Positions 34,126 through 42,903 of a DNA stretch of 64,000 nucleotides are shown piece after piece (position 1 is the stretch's first letter; the number at the start of each line of letters is the position of its first letter). Under the pieces are notes generated by a model. It saw nothing but the letters and a program-made list of their open reading frames with translations, was not told where the DNA came from and ran no database searches. The translations under genes were made by a program, and so were the position numbers. Origin of the DNA: Rohdeia mirabilis (GTDB lineage Bacteria; Planctomycetota; UBA1135; GCA-002686595). Location of the stretch: NCBI GenBank assembly GCA_007750655.1, contig CP036290.1, positions 3,348,001 to 3,412,000 of the forward strand, read 5' to 3'.

Positions 34126-34665
34126 TCAAGCCTGGTCGGCCGGTGAGTCGTCGCGCGCCACGACCACGCGATTCCCGCTCACCTCGACGACGACGACGGG
34201 GGTTCCGGCGTCGATCGCCTCACCGCGACTGACCACGTCCACGCGGCGACCGTCGAGCGTGGCGTGGCCGGCAGGGCGCAGCACCGACGACGCCACGCCG
34301 CGATGTCCGACCAGGGTCAGGTCCCGCTCGTCGGTGGCGGCGCGCGCGTCGAACGACAGACCGGGATTCACGGCGTTGCGTCCGAACGGCGTGCGCGGGA
34401 AGAGCCACAGTCCGAAGCCGATCGTCAACGGCAACAGCAGCGCCATGGCGACCAGGATCGTCATGCCGGGGCGCGTGCCCTCGCTGAAGGCGACGACCAG
34501 CGCCGCACCGAGGGCGACCGCGGATCCGATCGACAGGAACCCTCCGGACGGCAGCAGCGCTTCGGCCAGGGCGAGCGCCAGGCCGAGCCCCAGCAGGAGG
34601 ATCGGCCAGGTGAGTTCACTGCCGTCGGAGACAGTCTCGGCGAGAGCGAGGAATGTGGTGGTCAT
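34126..34665 (-). CDS. NfeD family protein, short form
   Basis: 179 aa. Three transmembrane helices at the N-terminus (LTWPILLLGLGLALALAEAL, IGSAVALGAALVVAF, MTILVAMALLLPLTIGFGLWLF) are followed by an OB-fold NfeD domain from about residue 115 (LVGHRGVASSVLRPAGHATLDGRRVDVVSRGEAIDAG, then VVVVEVSGNRVVV). This is the usual FloA partner. Its ATG overlaps the long-form gene by 4 bp. Short NfeD proteins are thought to support flotillin assemblies in the membrane. Confidence 0.9.
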   Translation of the reverse strand: MTTTFLALAETVSDGSELTWPILLLGLGLALALAEALLPSGGFLSIGSAVALGAALVVAFSEGTRPGMTILVAMALLLPLTIGFGLWLFPRTPFGRNAVNPGLSFDARAATDERDLTLVGHRGVASSVLRPAGHATLDGRRVDVVSRGEAIDAGTPVVVVEVSGNRVVVARDDSPADQA

Positions 34666-36242
34666 GCGCCTGTTCCGCCGTCATCGGGTTCGACGGCCTC
34701 GACCACGATACGCCCGGTGCGCACCACGACCACGCGAACTCGTGTTCCGACGTCGAGCGAGCCGCCGTCGACCGAGGCTTCGACCTCGGCACGGCTGTGT
34801 CCGTCGAGCAACACGCGCCCGACCGGACGCAACGCCGTGGCACAGGTTCCGAGCGCTCCGGGTCGCAGGGCGTCGGCGCCGACGCACGCGAGCTCCCCCA
34901 CCGCGGACGCGAATCCGCCCGTCCCGGTCTCGCTCGGACCGCTGGCCAGCGCGTGACCGACGGGCGTGCGCGGCAGGATGCGTCCGAGCGCCAGACCGCC
35001 GAACATGCCGACGAGCGTCCAGCCGAGCGTGCTGATGGTTGCGCCGATCAACACGCGGCGATCGAGCGCGAGATCCCAGTCGAAGCCCGGACCGAGCTGC
35101 GACGCGACCAGGCCCCACAGGAGCAACAGGCCGCCCGAGATGCCGGCGACGAAGGTCCCGGGCACGATCAACAGTTCGACCGCGATCAGCACGACGCCGA
35201 GCCCCATCGCCACCACGTGCTCCCAACCCGCGAGTCCGGTCAGGTAGCGCGACGCGAGCAGCAGCGCGAAACACACCAGACTGCCGATGCCCGCCACGCC
35301 GAAGCCCGGCGCCTGGAACTCGGCCAGGGCCAACAGAACGGCGATCACCAGCAGGAACGGCGCGATCGGCGCGAGGCGTGCGACGAGTTCCTCGGACGCC
35401 GTGGCCTGGATGCGCTCGACGTCGGCGAACGCCTGTCCGAGGTTCAGCTCGACGAGTTCGCGCAGTCCCGACACGGTGCCTTCGCTGAAGCCGAACTCCA
35501 GCGCCTCGCTGGCGGTGAGCGCGACCAGCGTCTGGTCGTCGACGACCGTGCGCACGAGCGTGACGTTCGCGCCGGTCTCGCGCAGATCGTCCCACTCGGT
35601 GCCGGTCACGAGCGTCGGTAGCCCGTCGATCTCGACCAGCCGCACCTCGACCGTCTCGTCGACCATGCCCTCGGCCAACGCGGGCGGCCGGTTGTTGCGT
35701 TCGGCCCACGCGCGCCATTCGACGCGGAACGACGAGAGGAACTTCTCCTCGGCCTTCTCGATGCCTTGCATCCCGATCGTGATCGGCGTCGCGGCGCCGA
35801 TGACGGCCTCGGGCGTCATGTAGATCTCCTCACAGCTCATCGCGACCATCGAACCGGCCGAGAGCGCCTTCGCGTCGACGAGGGCCACGACGACGGTCCC
35901 GTCCTCGCGCGCGGCGTCGATGGCCTTGGCGAGGCGCCACATCAGCGTCACTTCACCACCGGGCGTGTCGAGCTCGACGATCACGATGCGCCCGGCCGGT
36001 CGAGCGGCGTCGATCGCGCGACGCAGCAGGCTGAGCGACGAGGCGTTGAGTTCGCCCGCGAGTCGCACCACGACGGGTCCGGTGCGCGCGGCGTCCGCGC
36101 CTGTGGCTCCACCTGTGCCCGGCGTTCTCCCCTGCCCCTGCGCGCTGGCCGCGGGAACCGTCGGTGAAGCAAGAGCGGATGCAGCGACGAGGAACGCCAG
36201 GCCGAGAACGAGCGAGCGGAGGATGATTCGGAGCGAGGGCAT
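34662..36242 (-). CDS. NfeD long form with ClpP-class serine protease domain
   Basis: 526-aa membrane-anchored NfeD1b-type protein. A signal peptide (to about residue 34) precedes a ClpP-like protease domain: VVVRLAGELNASSLSLLRRAI, IVELDTPGGEVTLMWRL (oxyanion glycines), ALSAGSMVAMSCEEIYMTPEAVIG with the nucleophilic serine in SAGSM near residue 132, and a lysine-containing stretch GIEKAEEKF near 162. Four to five transmembrane helices follow (LLVIAVLLALAEF, ALLLASRYLTGLAG, VVAMGLGVVLIAVELLI, GLLLLWGLVAS), then a C-terminal OB-fold NfeD domain (LLDGHSRAEVEASVDGG). In archaea such proteases cleave stomatin-like proteins; here FloA is the expected partner. It heads the floA cluster. Confidence 0.93.
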   Translation of the reverse strand: MPSLRIILRSLVLGLAFLVAASALASPTVPAASAQGQGRTPGTGGATGADAARTGPVVVRLAGELNASSLSLLRRAIDAARPAGRIVIVELDTPGGEVTLMWRLAKAIDAAREDGTVVVALVDAKALSAGSMVAMSCEEIYMTPEAVIGAATPITIGMQGIEKAEEKFLSSFRVEWRAWAERNNRPPALAEGMVDETVEVRLVEIDGLPTLVTGTEWDDLRETGANVTLVRTVVDDQTLVALTASEALEFGFSEGTVSGLRELVELNLGQAFADVERIQATASEELVARLAPIAPFLLVIAVLLALAEFQAPGFGVAGIGSLVCFALLLASRYLTGLAGWEHVVAMGLGVVLIAVELLIVPGTFVAGISGGLLLLWGLVASQLGPGFDWDLALDRRVLIGATISTLGWTLVGMFGGLALGRILPRTPVGHALASGPSETGTGGFASAVGELACVGADALRPGALGTCATALRPVGRVLLDGHSRAEVEASVDGGSLDVGTRVRVVVVRTGRIVVEAVEPDDGGTGA

Positions 36243-36281
36243 CGTCGGTCGGGGATTCGAATGGGACGCCGCGGCAGATGC

Positions 36282-37274
36282 TCACACGAGGTCGGTATCC
36301 GCCAGCGTGTACCACCAGTGGTTGCGCAACCACAACGGCGTCAGGCGCCGAACCCAGTGTCGCGAACACATGGTGTACACCGACGGGTGCACGCGCCAGC
36401 CGCGCTCCTGCATCCAGGCGAACCAGGGCGACCAATCGGGCACCACGAGGGCCAGGCCGGTGGCGCCGTCCTCGTGGGCGAGTCGCCGCAGGCCCCGTTC
36501 GAGGAGTTCGGCCACTTCGGGCTCTTCGGGCGGAACCAGCCACTCGCACACGCAGCCCACGTCGTCGACGACGAGGTGGGTGCGGCGGTAGACGGCGAGG
36601 CCGCGCAGGATCCCCTGTTCGTCGCGCACGCCGAGGCGCACGTAGGTCGCCCCCGGGCGCGAGAAACGCCACTCGAGGAACGTGGCGTCGCGGATCGCAC
36701 TGGCGCCGAACGCGCCGCTGCAGCGGTCGTAGAGCCAGCGCACCTGTTCGTCGAAGGCGCCGAGCCGCTCCACCTCCGCCGGCCAGGTGTCGGGCGGTAC
36801 GACGGGCGCGAGTCCGAGCACCGTCTGGGTGCGCACCACCTCGTACTTGAGGAACGTCGTGCCCATCTTGAACGCCTGCTCGATCGGCAGTCCGAAGTGG
36901 ACGACGTCGCGGTCGGCCCCGCCGTAGCGATCGAAGAAGGCGTTCGCGGTGTTCACGAACAAGCCGGGCCGCTTGAGTCCGCGGCGGTGCGCGGGGTGCG
37001 TCATCGAGTCGACGCCCTGGGCGAAGGTCGCCTCCGCGCCCTCGACGATCATGCGCAGAGGTTGCGCGGCGCACTGGGCGACGACGCGCCCGTCGCACAC
37101 GGCCACGTACACGCGCCAGCCCGCGGGATTGTCGGTGAAACTCCAGCGCCAGCTCTCGACGTCGCGGCCCACGAAGCGGTCGTCGCCGTCCGTGAAGACG
37201 TCGTTGAAGCACCGCACGATGCTCTCCTCGTCACCGGGGAGGTACTCGCGGATCTCGTAGTCGTTCGCGGTCAT
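36282..37274 (-). CDS. GNAT family N-acetyltransferase, paralog 1
   Basis: 330 aa, two-domain GNAT-like acyltransferase. The N-terminal GNAT core has EIREYLPGDEESIVRCFNDVF, VCDGRVVAQCAAQPLRMIVEG and the acetyl-CoA region DSMTHPAHRRGLKRPGLFVNT (motif A). A second GNAT-like half follows. The C-terminus (NHWWYTLADTDLV) is nearly the same in the neighbour, and the block FNDVF, WRW, QAFKMGTTFLKYEVVRTQ matches too. The pair recalls polysaccharide- or peptide-modifying acetyltransferases with long double domains, but no polysaccharide gene is adjacent. It starts with ATG 37274, 40 bp downstream of paralog 2. Confidence 0.82.
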   Translation of the reverse strand: MTANDYEIREYLPGDEESIVRCFNDVFTDGDDRFVGRDVESWRWSFTDNPAGWRVYVAVCDGRVVAQCAAQPLRMIVEGAEATFAQGVDSMTHPAHRRGLKRPGLFVNTANAFFDRYGGADRDVVHFGLPIEQAFKMGTTFLKYEVVRTQTVLGLAPVVPPDTWPAEVERLGAFDEQVRWLYDRCSGAFGASAIRDATFLEWRFSRPGATYVRLGVRDEQGILRGLAVYRRTHLVVDDVGCVCEWLVPPEEPEVAELLERGLRRLAHEDGATGLALVVPDWSPWFAWMQERGWRVHPSVYTMCSRHWVRRLTPLWLRNHWWYTLADTDLV

Positions 37275-37314
37275 CTCGAGAGTTGGGTGCGCCGCAAGGT
37301 CCTCGTCCGCGCGC

Positions 37315-38355
37315 TCACACCAGGTCCGTGTCGGCCAAGGTGTAGTACCAGTGGTCCCACAGCCAGCGCGGGTGGTGACGCTTCGAGAAGTAGCGCGCGA
37401 CGGGGAAGTACTTCGTCGGTCGCACGCGGAAGCCGATCGACTGCATGAGCATCCACCACGGACGACTGTCGGGCAGGACGACGACCAATTCGTCGCGGCC
37501 CGCCTCGAGCGTGCACGCGAAAGCCCAGTGCGCCAAGGCGTGGCCGGCCTCGGGCACGTCCGGGTCGATCAACCACTCGCACAGCGCGCCGCACGGCACA
37601 CCTTCGAAGGAGCCGTCGCGGAACACCGCCAGACCGACCAGTCGTCCGGCCCGGCGCGCGGTGGCGATGCGGTAGGTGAAGCCGGGGCGCTCGAGGAAGC
37701 GCCAGGTGAGTTGCGGCGCGTCGCGCACGGCGATGCAGCGCGACGTGGGCGCCACGCGATCGAAGAGCTCGCGCACGTCCTCGTCGAAGCTCGCGACCTC
37801 GGCCACGTCGATGCCGGGCGCGGGACCCGCGGCGAACGTGCGCTCGGTGGCGAACAAGAGGCCCTGGGTGCGCACCACTTCGTACTTCAGCTGGCTCTTG
37901 CCGATGCGCCAGGCGGTCTCCACCGGCCAGCCCCAGACGAACGCGTCGCGATCGGGACCGGATCCCGAGTAGGCGTCCCAGTAGCCGAGACAGGTGCGCA
38001 CGAACGCGCCCGGTCGCTTGAGGCCCTGGGTGAACGTCGGATCGGCCATCGAGTCGATCGACTGGCTGACGAAGGTGGGTTCACCGTCGATGAGCATGCG
38101 CTGGGCGATCCCGGCGCACTGGGCGACGATGCGACCTTCCGGCGTCACCGCGAGCCACAGCCGGCGTCCCGACGGATTGCCTTCGAAGAGCCAGCGCCAG
38201 GTCCGAAGGTCGCGCGGTTCGAAGGTCGGGTCGATGGCCGCGAAGACCCGGTTGAAGGTCTCGAGCACGGCTGCCTCGTCACCGGACTCGTAGCTGCGCA
38301 AGGCGTACCCGTGGGCGCTCGCGGACTCCTGCTGGGGCTCGTTCCGACCGTTCAC
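37315..38355 (-). CDS. GNAT family N-acetyltransferase, paralog 2
   Basis: 346 aa, clearly homologous over its whole length to the downstream gene: shared landmarks are LRSYESGDEAAVLETFNRVF, WRWLFEGNPSGRRLWLAV, GRIVAQCAGIAQRMLIDG, DSMADPTFTQGLKRPGAFV, TAWRIGKSQLKYEVVRTQG and the end HWYYTLADTDLV. The motif-A arginine of paralog 1 is replaced (TFTQGLK instead of AHRRGLK), so acetyl-CoA binding may differ. It is the first of the two; 129 bp separate it from the Sec tRNA, which is transcribed in the same direction. Confidence 0.82.
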   Translation of the reverse strand: MNGRNEPQQESASAHGYALRSYESGDEAAVLETFNRVFAAIDPTFEPRDLRTWRWLFEGNPSGRRLWLAVTPEGRIVAQCAGIAQRMLIDGEPTFVSQSIDSMADPTFTQGLKRPGAFVRTCLGYWDAYSGSGPDRDAFVWGWPVETAWRIGKSQLKYEVVRTQGLLFATERTFAAGPAPGIDVAEVASFDEDVRELFDRVAPTSRCIAVRDAPQLTWRFLERPGFTYRIATARRAGRLVGLAVFRDGSFEGVPCGALCEWLIDPDVPEAGHALAHWAFACTLEAGRDELVVVLPDSRPWWMLMQSIGFRVRPTKYFPVARYFSKRHHPRWLWDHWYYTLADTDLV

Positions 38356-38484
38356 GGCGCGTCAGTATGGCACAGGCCTTCGGGCCGCCGTGAGCGCGGA
38401 CCCGGCCCCGACGACGAGTCGGACGGCACGTGGACGCGCGGGACGGCCACTGCCCGGAATCGACCCGCGCGCCGGCGCAGGTGA

Positions 38485-38583
38485 TGGCGGGAGTGCATGG
38501 GAATCGAACCCACCGAGCACGCTGTTCACGCACCCCTAACCGGCTTTGAAGACCGGGCGGCACACCAGCGCCGATCCACTCCC
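38485..38583 (-). tRNA. selC: tRNA-Sec (selenocysteine, anticodon TCA)
   Basis: 99 nt including an encoded CCA. Reading on the minus strand: acceptor GGGAGTG paired to CACTCCC, discriminator G then CCA; D arm with a six-base-pair stem CGGCGC/GTGCCG; anticodon stem CCGGT/GCCGG with loop CTTCAAA, anticodon TCA; a long variable arm of about 22 nt; T arm GTGGG/CCCAT with loop TTCGATT. The six-pair D stem, long variable arm and TCA anticodon are diagnostic of bacterial selC. The eighth acceptor pair (after GGGAGTG) is a G-G mismatch in this sequence. It lies 114 bp downstream of the TPR/SH3 gene and 129 bp before paralog 2. The gaps around it (38356-38484 and 38584-38697) show no other gene. Confidence 0.93.
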
Positions 38584-38697
38584 GCTCGAGCGCCCATCCT
38601 GGACGGCGGGAGCCCGCGGATCAAGCGGACGCGACCTTCGCCGTCGATTCCTCGCGGCGGATCACCGAGTGGCGACCGCCCCGCCCGCCCGCCCGTC

Positions 38698-39672
38698 TCA
38701 ACGGCGCAGGTCGAACAACTCCGCGCGCGGCACCCACCCCAGCGTACCGTCCGCGAGCTCGACCTGGATCCACTCGGGCAGGGCGTCGCGGCGCAGGACG
38801 TCCTCCCCCGCCGCCGCGCGCGCCACGACCGTCGAACCCGTCCGGGCCTCGGAGCGCAGTGAGACGCCTTCGGGAGCGATCACCATCTGTGGCCGCTCGT
38901 CCGCCGTCAGGTGGCCGTGAACCAGCGGCGCGAACAGGACGCCCGCGACGACCAGCGCCGACCCGGCCCAGAGCATGGCCGCGCGACCGCCGCGCAGGGC
39001 TTCGATCAGCAACGTGACCGCCAACGGACCCAGCCCGAGCAACGCCAGCCAACGGGCTTCCCCGGGCGTCCAGGCCGCGAGGTACGCCCCCCAGGCCGCC
39101 GTGGGTTCGAGACCCGTCCCACCGTCGAGCTCGGCCCGCTGGCGCGCGAGCTCCAGGTTGTCGTGGGTGGCTGCGTGGCGCGGCTGGTGGCGGAGCGCCG
39201 CGCGGTACCAGCCCACCGCTTCGAGCGGGCGCTCCGCTCGGAAGGCCGCGTTGCCGAGGTTGAACAACAGCGCGTGGCGATCGAACAGGACCGCGTCGGC
39301 GCTGTCGGTCTCGGGCGGCGCACCGATCGTGTCGAGGGCGACGAGCCAGAGTTCCTCGGCCCGTCCGTAGCGACTCTCGCGCCAGGCGCCGACGCCGGCG
39401 TCGAACAACTCCGCCGCGCGTCGTTGGGCGTCGGACGGCTCGGAGAAGAAGCGACCGGCTTCTTCGTCCTTCGCCCCCCCGGACTCGGGCGTCGGGGCCG
39501 CTGCCTCGACGACCGAGGACTCGCGCGCTTGCGCACCGGAGCCCTGGACCGTCACGAGCGACGTGAACGGCCCGCGTGCTGGGTCCGCGGCGGCCGGCCT
39601 CGCGGTCCAGGCGAACAGGACCAGGGCGGCTGCGACGAACGGACGAAGACGAGCGATGCTGCGCTGTTCCAT
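38698..39672 (-). CDS. BatE-like TPR and SH3 domain protein
   Basis: 324 aa with a signal peptide (about residues 1-29). A TPR region follows: QRRAAELFDAGVGAWRESRYGRAEELW and ALLFNLGNAAFRAERPLEAVGWYRAALRHQPRHAATHDNLELA, then two transmembrane helices (ARWLALLGLGPLAVTLLIEAL, AAMLWAGSALVVAGVLFA) and a C-terminal bacterial SH3 domain (GVSLRSEARTGSTVVARAAAG through DGTLGWVPRAELF). This layout is that of BatE, the last gene of Bat operons. It starts 4 bp after the BatD stop. Function in these operons is linked to envelope stress or aerotolerance in some bacteria. Confidence 0.85.
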   Translation of the reverse strand: MEQRSIARLRPFVAAALVLFAWTARPAAADPARGPFTSLVTVQGSGAQARESSVVEAAAPTPESGGAKDEEAGRFFSEPSDAQRRAAELFDAGVGAWRESRYGRAEELWLVALDTIGAPPETDSADAVLFDRHALLFNLGNAAFRAERPLEAVGWYRAALRHQPRHAATHDNLELARQRAELDGGTGLEPTAAWGAYLAAWTPGEARWLALLGLGPLAVTLLIEALRGGRAAMLWAGSALVVAGVLFAPLVHGHLTADERPQMVIAPEGVSLRSEARTGSTVVARAAAGEDVLRRDALPEWIQVELADGTLGWVPRAELFDLRR

Positions 39673-39676
39673 GGGA

Positions 39677-41569
39677 CTACAGGCCCTCCTCGAGCAGGTC
39701 GCGGGCGGTGGTCACCAGCTGGTCGCGCGTCACGCGCGGATCGTCCCCGTAGGCCGCGGCCTCGAGGTGTTCGGAGGTGCGCGCGATCAGGTCGGTCGTC
39801 ACCTCGCCCAGGTCGTCCTCGCTCGAGCGGCGCGCGAGCCGGCGCACGTCGCGCCCCACCCACGCCTCGGCCGGCACACCCGTGCGCGCTGCCAGGAACC
39901 CGGTCCAGGCGCGCAGATCCTGTTCGGGCGTCTCCGCTCGGCCGAGCTCGCGCTCGAGACGTCGCAGGGCACGCCTGCGATCGGCGGCGGACCCCAGGGG
40001 TCCGGACTCGCGGCGCGCCGCCAGACGCAGCGCGATCCACGCCACGGCGACCGCTCCGAGCAGCGCCAGCAACGTCGACTCGCGCGGAGCACTGCCCTCG
40101 GGTCCCGCCGCGCGCAACGGACCGGTCTCGATGTCGACGATGTCGCGCTCGAAGCTCTCGATCGCCGGCTCATCGGTCAGCGAATCGGACACGACCGGCG
40201 GCGCGGCGGTCGCGCGCGCGAGGACGCGCACGGGCTGGGGGTCGGTCGCGACGACGCGGTAGGTCCACGTGAGCGGATCGAAGGTCCAGAGTTCGACGGG
40301 CGGCACCTCGTCGACCTCCGCGGACAGGGGCGCGAGGTCGAACACGACGCGTCGGCGGTCGTTGTCGCGCTCCTCGCTGACGCCGTAGACCGCGAAGCGA
40401 TCGGCGAACGCGCTCGACAGTTCGAGGTTCGGCGCGGCGAAGTCGGACAGGTTGCCGGACCCCGTGTAGTCGACGATCAGCTTGAACGAGTCGCCGACGA
40501 ACATCTCGGACACGTCGAGCGACGCGCGCGCGTCGAAGTCCCCCACCGCGCCCGTGAAGCCGAGCGGACGGCCCTCCTCGGGCAGTGGACGAACCTCGAA
40601 GGAACGCTCGCCGAGCCGCTTGAAGAACTCGTCCGTGGGTTGGAACTCGCGCCCGAGGAACGTCGACTCGCGCCAACGCCCGGTGCGGATGCGCAGCACG
40701 GTGCCCGACAGGTCGACGTTCCCGATCCGCAGGGGCGTGACGAGCAGCCGCAGCCGCATGATCCGGTAGGTCTCGCCGTCGACGACGCGCGACCGGGCGG
40801 CCGAGGTCGGAACGCGCATGGTGCCACTGATCGTGGCTTCGGTCGGCGCGCCGTCGCGGCGGTCGGGGGCGAGGACCTCGACGGCCTCGCGTCCGAGCGA
40901 ACCGAGCCAGGGCAACGTCAGGTCGAAGGTCGCGGAGGTGCGACTCGTCGCGCTGGCGCGGACTCCGAACTCGATCTCGACCGGGAAACTCTGACCGACC
41001 GCGACGCGCTCGAACGGCAGGTCGATCTGGAGGAACCCGAGCGCTTCGCCCCGTTGATCGCGCACCACTTCCAGGAGGAGCGGCTCGCTCGCGAGCTCGT
41101 CGCTTCCGAACACGCCGACGATCGGTGGGATGTCGTAGCGGCCCTCGGTGTCGCAGGAGACCGGCACCGTGTACGTGTAGATCACGTCGCGAACGGTCCG
41201 CCCACCCGAGAACGAGACGCTGCGGTACAGGCTCGGTCCTTGGATCTGGCCGAAGACGACGCCCTCGACGTCGGGCAGGCGCAACAGGTTCGGCTGTCGA
41301 TCGCGCACGTCGACGATCAGCTGGGTCGAGTCGCCGAGCTTGAGCACCGGGTCCGCGAGCCGCACGGAGAAGCCCTCGTCCGTGCCCTGCGCACCGGGCG
41401 TGGCCGCCGCGCTCCCCAGGCAGAGGGCGATCCAAAGGAGCGGCAGCACGAGCGCGCGCACGAAGGACGCGACGGTCGCGTCGGAAGGGGTCCGGCCGAC
41501 GAAGCCGGTGCCTCGAAGGCTCACGTGCTGCAGGCCCGTGTCGTGGAAGGAGAGGCACATGTGGATCAC
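39677..41569 (-). CDS. batD: BatD (oxygen-tolerance) family protein
   Basis: 630 aa. After a signal-anchor (about residues 35-55) the exported region has repeated beta-sandwich-like domains: VRLADPVLKLGDSTQLIVDV, YTYTVPVSCDTEGRYDIPPI, LQIDLPFERVAVGQSFPVEIEF, and the typical BatD line GDSFKLIVDYTGSGNLSDFAAPNL. A C-terminal transmembrane helix (TLLALLGAVAVAWIALRLA, near 520) precedes a cytoplasmic tail with helices. The start is GTG 41569, overlapping the BatC stop by 4 bp. It belongs to the MoxR/BatA-E operon. Confidence 0.87.
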   Translation of the reverse strand: MIHMCLSFHDTGLQHVSLRGTGFVGRTPSDATVASFVRALVLPLLWIALCLGSAAATPGAQGTDEGFSVRLADPVLKLGDSTQLIVDVRDRQPNLLRLPDVEGVVFGQIQGPSLYRSVSFSGGRTVRDVIYTYTVPVSCDTEGRYDIPPIVGVFGSDELASEPLLLEVVRDQRGEALGFLQIDLPFERVAVGQSFPVEIEFGVRASATSRTSATFDLTLPWLGSLGREAVEVLAPDRRDGAPTEATISGTMRVPTSAARSRVVDGETYRIMRLRLLVTPLRIGNVDLSGTVLRIRTGRWRESTFLGREFQPTDEFFKRLGERSFEVRPLPEEGRPLGFTGAVGDFDARASLDVSEMFVGDSFKLIVDYTGSGNLSDFAAPNLELSSAFADRFAVYGVSEERDNDRRRVVFDLAPLSAEVDEVPPVELWTFDPLTWTYRVVATDPQPVRVLARATAAPPVVSDSLTDEPAIESFERDIVDIETGPLRAAGPEGSAPRESTLLALLGAVAVAWIALRLAARRESGPLGSAADRRRALRRLERELGRAETPEQDLRAWTGFLAARTGVPAEAWVGRDVRRLARRSSEDDLGEVTTDLIARTSEHLEAAAYGDDPRVTRDQLVTTARDLLEEGL

Positions 41570-42903
41570 CAGTCGCGCGCGACGCGCCGTCTCTGAGTAG
41601 CGGCCATCCGGCGACGGGTCGCCTCGCCCTGGGCCTCGATCTCGGCCAGCCGTTGCAGCAGGCGCCGGACCTCCACGTCGGTCATGTCGACCGGGGTGCC
41701 AGCGGCGTCGGTGGGTTCGAGTGCTTCCTCGTCGCCGCCGCTCTCGACCTCGCCGTCCTCCAGCTCACCGTCCTGTGCGGACTCGTCGGCGGACTCGTCG
41801 TCCGCGTCGGAGGGATCGGCGCCCGCGTCGGAGGGATCGTTCGGATCGGCGTTCTGCTCGTCACCGTCCTGCTGGTCACCGTCCTGCTGTTCACCGTCCT
41901 GGGGCTCGGCGTCGTCCTGGTCTCCGTCCTGCTGACCCTCGCTCTGGGACTGGTCGCCGTCCTGCTGGCTTCCGTCCTCGGACTGGTCACCGTCCTGCGG
42001 GTCACCGCCGTCGTCGGCCTGATCGTCCTTCTGGTCGCTCTGTTCCTGCTCCTCTTCCTGATCCTTCTGCTCCTGGTCGAGTCGCTCCTGCTCCTCGTCG
42101 GCGCGGTCGCGCACCGCATCGATCTCCGCCAGTCGGCGCTGCACCCACTCCAGGTTCGCGCGCGTGTCCTCGTCGCGCCAGTCGAGCTCCAACCGTTCGA
42201 GCAGACCGGTGCGCGCGCGTTCGAAGGTGGCGGCCGCCTCGTCGAGCACGGCGCGCTCGGGCGTGTCGGGCCCGTAGGGCACCTGCTGCGGCGTGAGCAT
42301 CGCCGTCGACTGGGCGCGCTGGATCTGGCGTTCACCCGCCTCGGCGAGCACGGTGCCCAAGCCGTAGGCCGCGCGCAGTCGCAGCTCGGCACGCGCCGGA
42401 CCAGCCCCGACCAGCGCCCGTTCGAAGCGATCGGCCGCGTCGTTCACGAGCCCCGCGATGCGTTCGAGGTCCGGTTCCTCGACGGTGGACCCGGCCTCGG
42501 CGGCGCGGCCGGCGGCGAGCGCGGCCACGTAGTCGAGCAGGGCGCGATCGGGCCCGGACCAGCGCGCGCCGTCGTTCGGCGACAGTCCTTCGAAGCGCGC
42601 CTCGAACGAGCGCGCCAGTTCGAGCGCCTCGAGTGGTGCGCCGGACTCGAGCCGTTCGACGAGCGCCGCGATGCCGTCCGCAGCGGTCGGCAGAGGACTG
42701 GGAACCGCCTCGGGCGACGCGCCCTCGTCGCCGAGCTGCTCGCCGGCCTGACCGTCCGCCGGGGCTCCCGTCGGTCCGGACTCGTCGCCAGCGGCGCCCG
42801 TGTCCTGGAACGGACGGGTCCACGCCGTCGCGCTCGGCACGCTGCCGAGCACGACGAGTGCGCCCACGAACGCGCGGGCGAGGCTTCGGAATCGTTCGAT
42901 CAT
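41566..42903 (-). CDS. batC: BatC-like TPR protein with Gln/Asp-rich low-complexity region
   Basis: 445 aa from ATG 42903 (overlapping BatB stop by 4 bp). A signal peptide (to about residue 32) precedes TPR-like helices (LELARSFEARFEGLS, AALAAGRAAEAGS, LRLRAAYGLGTVLAEAGE, AVLDEAAATFERARTGLLERLELDWRDEDTRANLEWVQRRLAEID). Then comes an extreme low-complexity region of about 130 residues built on DGDQ/DGSQQ repeats, and a short conserved C-terminus (VRRLLQRLAEIEAQGEATRRRMAA). The final segment with NLEWVQRRL and the QDQEE run is typical of BatC/BatB fused TPR proteins. The repeats are coded by 15-bp units. Confidence 0.85.
   Translation of the reverse strand: MIERFRSLARAFVGALVVLGSVPSATAWTRPFQDTGAAGDESGPTGAPADGQAGEQLGDEGASPEAVPSPLPTAADGIAALVERLESGAPLEALELARSFEARFEGLSPNDGARWSGPDRALLDYVAALAAGRAAEAGSTVEEPDLERIAGLVNDAADRFERALVGAGPARAELRLRAAYGLGTVLAEAGERQIQRAQSTAMLTPQQVPYGPDTPERAVLDEAAATFERARTGLLERLELDWRDEDTRANLEWVQRRLAEIDAVRDRADEEQERLDQEQKDQEEEQEQSDQKDDQADDGGDPQDGDQSEDGSQQDGDQSQSEGQQDGDQDDAEPQDGEQQDGDQQDGDEQNADPNDPSDAGADPSDADDESADESAQDGELEDGEVESGGDEEALEPTDAAGTPVDMTDVEVRRLLQRLAEIEAQGEATRRRMAATQRRRVARDW
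41860..42010. repeat. Imperfect 15-bp tandem repeats in batC
   Basis: Degenerate copies of GTCACCGTCCTGCTG (plus-strand reading) run across this stretch. On the minus strand they encode QQDGD-type repeats. Length polymorphism by slippage would keep the frame. Confidence 0.7.
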
